Assembly: GCA_025353435.1 (NCBI GenBank) | Contig: JANXQR010000099.1 | Location: forward strand, 1-6,347 | Direction: 5' to 3' | DNA from: Acidobacteriota bacterium | GTDB lineage: Bacteria > Acidobacteriota > Terriglobia > Terriglobales > Acidobacteriaceae | DNA length: 6,347 bases | Part shown: positions 4,566 through 6,347 of the stretch, one piece after another | Layout of the letters: each line of letters starts with the position of its first letter | How positions within the stretch are numbered: the stretch's first letter is position 1 | Program-made: the position numbers and the translations under genes | Notes under the pieces: generated by a model | The model's input: the letters and a program-made list of their open reading frames with translations, nothing else | The model's database searches: none | Told to the model about the DNA's origin: nothing

Positions 4566-5141
4566 ATGAAAGGCCAGCGCATTCGTTACCAGCAAACCGG
4601 GGAGTTCCACTTCCTCACCTTCAGTTGTTATCGGCGTCGTCCTTACCTCTCCACGGTCGCGGCCATGGAACTTTTTGAAGATGCGCTGGAGCGGGTCCGC
4701 CTCCGCTATCTCTTTGTGGTCGCCGGCTACGTCGTCATGCCCGAACACGTGCATCTCCTGGTCAACGAGCCCCAGCGCGCGCTATTATCCAAGGCCATCC
4801 AAGCCCTTAAGCTGTCGGTTTCGATGCGGAGCCGGGAAAGGCCCTTCTGGCAGGCTCATTACTATGATTTCAACGTGACCTCGCACGCCAAGTTCGTGGA
4901 GAAACTGCGCTACATGCATCGCAACCCGGTCACACGTGGATTGGTCACCAAGCCGGAAGACTGGCAGGGTTCGAGTTATCGCCACTATCAAACGGGCATA
5001 CGCGGCCCGGTAGAGATTGAATCGGAGGGTACGGCCTGGCACAGAGGCTGGCAGTTGCCCGAGGGTATGCGCTACCAACAGCTCGGCTCATCCTCCCCGG
5101 TCCCCAAGGGCGAGGGACCGGGGGCACTCACAACAGATTAG
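4566..5141 (+). CDS. REP-associated tyrosine transposase (RAYT, Y1/IS200-like family)
   Basis: The 191-residue protein belongs to the Y1 single-strand transposase group. The HUH metal motif is H61-V-H63 in VMPEHVHLLV, and the likely catalytic tyrosine is Y116 in KLRYMHRNPVTRGLV. FWQAHYYDFNV (94-104) and the late SSYRHY (136-141) are further family marks. Such proteins cut and join one DNA strand at REP palindromes and are thought to spread them; they are usually single-copy and domesticated. Here REP copies lie upstream in one orientation and downstream in the other, the arrangement expected for a RAYT locus. The ATG at 4566 starts the conserved MKGQRIRYQQTGEFHFLTF; no strong ribosome site is seen. 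The last 15 or so codons (SPVPKGEGPGALTTD) are read from REP copy 4, so the natural C-terminus may have been replaced or extended. Catalytic residues appear intact. Confidence 0.93.
   Translation: MKGQRIRYQQTGEFHFLTFSCYRRRPYLSTVAAMELFEDALERVRLRYLFVVAGYVVMPEHVHLLVNEPQRALLSKAIQALKLSVSMRSRERPFWQAHYYDFNVTSHAKFVEKLRYMHRNPVTRGLVTKPEDWQGSSYRHYQTGIRGPVEIESEGTAWHRGWQLPEGMRYQQLGSSSPVPKGEGPGALTTD
5092..5126 (-). repeat. REP copy 4, inverted, overlapping the transposase 3' end
   Basis: The palindrome CCCCGGTCCC (5095-5104) and GGGACCGGGG (5114-5123) encloses the 9-nt loop CAAGGGCGA. The loop read on the minus strand, TCGCCCTTG, matches the loops of the other copies, so this one is inverted. It lies inside the transposase reading frame, upstream of the TAG at 5139-5141. 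Confidence 0.92.
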
Positions 5142-5196
5142 AACCCCTTTTGAAATCAGGGCCACCCGCCGATTAAACCTAGGCATTGAGGGGAGA

Positions 5197-5715
5197 ATGA
5201 TCAAACCTGAAACCGAAATCGAGAATCAGATAGCAGAATGGCAAGCGAGAAAGTTATCGCTTGAACTCCTCCGCAGACTCCCCGCGAAGATCGGAAGAGA
5301 GGGCTATGAGCCAGGGATTCCGGCACTTTTTGAATTGGCAGTCAGCGCCGATGAGATCGTGCGATACAACGCCATCATGAGTTTGTCGTTTAAATTTGGC
5401 TGGCGAGGTGCGAAGGACTTGTTATGCAGGATTCTTCAGCAAGATCCAGACGAGGACTGCAGAGACGCAGCTGCCGGTGGTCTCGGGTACTTGTTCAATG
5501 GAGATAGGGACTGCAGTCTTCTCCGGCTTCTTGGAGCAGTATGCTCGATTGATGACAACGAGGACGTTCGCCGATCTGCTTATGCTGCCTTGTTGAGAGT
5601 AAGCGGCAGATCCGATGAGGAGAATGTGCTTCTGCAGACAGGTCCAAGACCGCCGGTGAATACTTCAATGTTGCAGGAAATTTTGAGCGAATGCAGCGCG
5701 CGTGACCCCTCCTAG
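5197..5715 (+). CDS. HEAT-repeat protein of unknown function
   Basis: The ATG at 5197 has GAGG 5 nt upstream and gives a 172-residue, apparently soluble, acidic protein without signal peptide or membrane segment. The frame is open upstream to 5017, but that part overlaps the transposase gene and looks non-coding. Three helical repeats with the HEAT pattern D/N-x-x-V/C-R-x-x-A-x-x-x-L can be seen, with their arginines at R56, R89 and R125. A more polar N-terminal region (1-35) and a tail (138-172) flank them. HEAT repeats bind proteins or nucleic acids, and no catalytic motif is visible, so no specific function can be given. Base use seems less GC-rich than in the isc genes, suggesting separate origin. 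It sits between REP copies 4 and 5, with the toxin-antitoxin pair facing it. Confidence 0.8.
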   Translation: MIKPETEIENQIAEWQARKLSLELLRRLPAKIGREGYEPGIPALFELAVSADEIVRYNAIMSLSFKFGWRGAKDLLCRILQQDPDEDCRDAAAGGLGYLFNGDRDCSLLRLLGAVCSIDDNEDVRRSAYAALLRVSGRSDEENVLLQTGPRPPVNTSMLQEILSECSARDPS

Positions 5716-5717
5716 GC

Positions 5718-5733
5718 GGGTGGCCCCGGTCCC
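5718..5733 (+). repeat. Half REP, left arm only
   Basis: GGGTGGCCCCGGTCCC matches the 16-nt left part of the REP copies with one mismatch, but no GGGACC arm follows. It begins 2 nt after the HEAT gene stop and about 40 nt before copy 5, in the same orientation. It is probably a decayed or incompletely copied repeat. Confidence 0.65.
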
Positions 5734-5755
5734 GATGATCTTTCCCAACCACACC

Positions 5756-5796
5756 GAGGGTGCCCCCGGTCCCTCGCATTTGGGGACCGGGGAGGG
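5756..5796 (+). repeat. REP copy 5, between two convergent genes
   Basis: CCCCGGTCCC (5764-5773) and GGGACCGGGG (5783-5792) form a perfect 10-bp stem with loop TCGCATTTG, preceded by GAGGGTG. It lies between the ends of the HEAT gene and the antitoxin gene, which converge. The stem could act as a two-way transcription barrier, though no T-run marks a classic intrinsic terminator. Confidence 0.9.
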
Positions 5797-5815
5797 CTAT
5801 TATCCGTGCGTGAGC

Positions 5816-6127
5816 CTATGCTTCCACCACGTTCTCAAACTGCTCGATCTGAATAGCGCCCTCCGGAAACTCGGCCGTAATCTTCAACTCGCCGCCCATC
5901 GCTTCAATGTAGTTGCGCAATGTCGAGACGTACATATCCGTGCGCTTCTCCATCATCGAAACCGCTCCCTGATTGATCTTGAGAGTTTCGGCAAGGTTGA
6001 CCTGGGTCAGCTGCCGCGCTTGCCTGAGCTGGTTAAGCGTCATTCCCTTGGCGGCCACCTTCTGGCGAATCCGCTCCTCAACCTCCGGGGCGTGCTTCCT
6101 GCGAACGTCACTCCACTTCTGAGCCAT
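5816..6127 (-). CDS. HigA-like antitoxin, XRE-family HTH protein
   Basis: This is a 103-residue DNA-binding antitoxin when started at the ATG at 6127. The helix-turn-helix covers about 31-66 (LNQLRQARQLTQVNLAETLKINQGAVSMMEKR), followed by STLRNYIEAMGGELKI, the usual dimerisation segment in XRE antitoxins that partner Gp49/HigB toxins. An ATG at 6133 overlaps the toxin stop as ATGA, but GGAGA lies directly against it; for the ATG at 6127 the same GGAG is 7 nt away, so I prefer 6127. Either start implies translational coupling with the toxin gene just upstream. The antitoxin normally neutralises the toxin and represses the pair's promoter, which would lie beyond the right edge. The order toxin then antitoxin is typical of hig modules. 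Confidence 0.88.
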   Translation of the reverse strand: MAQKWSDVRRKHAPEVEERIRQKVAAKGMTLNQLRQARQLTQVNLAETLKINQGAVSMMEKRTDMYVSTLRNYIEAMGGELKITAEFPEGAIQIEQFENVVEA

Positions 6128-6129
6128 GA

Positions 6130-6347
6130 TCATTCTCCAATCTCGATCAGATGCTGTGCATAGATCGCCTCGGCACTACGGATCGCCGACACGTACCAAT
6201 CGTCATCGCCCGTCTTGTCGCCGCCGAGAATCAAGTAGGCGCACCGGCGCGGATCGAAGGCGAAGAGAATCCGCAGCGGTCGGCCCTGATGCTGGACTCT
6301 CAGCTCCTTCAGATTGCGATAGCGCGACCCTTTCAGCGTGTCCACAT
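6130..6347 (-). CDS. HigB/Gp49-like (RelE superfamily) toxin, N-terminus outside the window
   Basis: The visible 72 codons continue in frame to the right edge, so the gene is partial. The visible protein has DTLKGSRYRNLKELRVQ, GRPLRILFAFDPRR and LGGDKTGDDDWYVSAIRSAEAIYAQHL, which match the C-terminal two thirds of phage Gp49-like/HigB toxins. These usually cleave mRNA on the ribosome. A GTG at 6345 could be read as a start, but family members have about 40 more residues before this point, with this valine inside the fold. The stop overlaps the possible antitoxin start at 6133. GDDDW deviates from the GDK(S/T)G-x-x-x-W-Y pattern only in the variable positions, so I see no sign of inactivation in the visible part. 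Confidence 0.85.
   Translation of the reverse strand, partial: VDTLKGSRYRNLKELRVQHQGRPLRILFAFDPRRCAYLILGGDKTGDDDWYVSAIRSAEAIYAQHLIEIGE

Noticed and set aside
5017..5196. Sixty extra N-terminal codons on the HEAT-repeat protein
   Set aside because: They overlap the transposase gene and REP copy 4, are R/P/S-rich, and the ATG at 5197 has its own ribosome site.
6130..6345. Complete 71-residue toxin starting with GTG at 6345
   Set aside because: The frame is open to the edge and the family fold needs residues before this point, so the gene is cut by the window.

Overview
The window looks like chromosomal DNA from a GC-rich bacterium, most likely an acidobacterium. I infer this from protein style and from GGGTGCCCC-type intergenic repeats that I associate with that phylum; no search was possible. 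It has two parts.

Positions 1-4282 hold a minus-strand iron-sulfur cluster (ISC) operon in the canonical order iscR-iscS-iscU-iscA-hscB-hscA. hscA runs off the left edge, so any fdx or iscX would lie outside the window. IscS supplies persulfide sulfur, IscU is the scaffold, IscA is an A-type carrier, and HscB/HscA are the co-chaperone and Hsp70 that act on IscU through its LPPVK motif. IscR is the Rrf2-family regulator. A well-formed promoter (TTGAAT, 18 nt, TATACT) precedes iscR. Two copies of a GACC-N5-GGTC dyad overlap it, suggesting autorepression. Unusual points are an HscB with a four-cysteine N-terminal module like that of mitochondrial HSC20, an IscR with three cysteines but no equivalent of the ligand histidine, an IscA with an N-terminal extension, and repeat-filled gaps inside the operon.

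Positions 4283-6347 look like an accessory segment. A REP-associated tyrosine transposase (RAYT) gene on the plus strand has three GGTCCC/GGGACC palindromic repeats upstream and one in the opposite orientation overlapping its own 3' end. A small HEAT-repeat protein gene of unknown function follows, then a half repeat and a fifth full copy. The segment ends in a minus-strand HigB/HigA-type toxin-antitoxin pair whose toxin gene is cut by the window end. The first repeat copy is interrupted by 24 nt of a different repeat.

The most informative signals are the RAYT/REP locus, with its nested and coding copies, and the regulatory architecture and ligand set of IscR. I see no tRNA, rRNA or CRISPR array.
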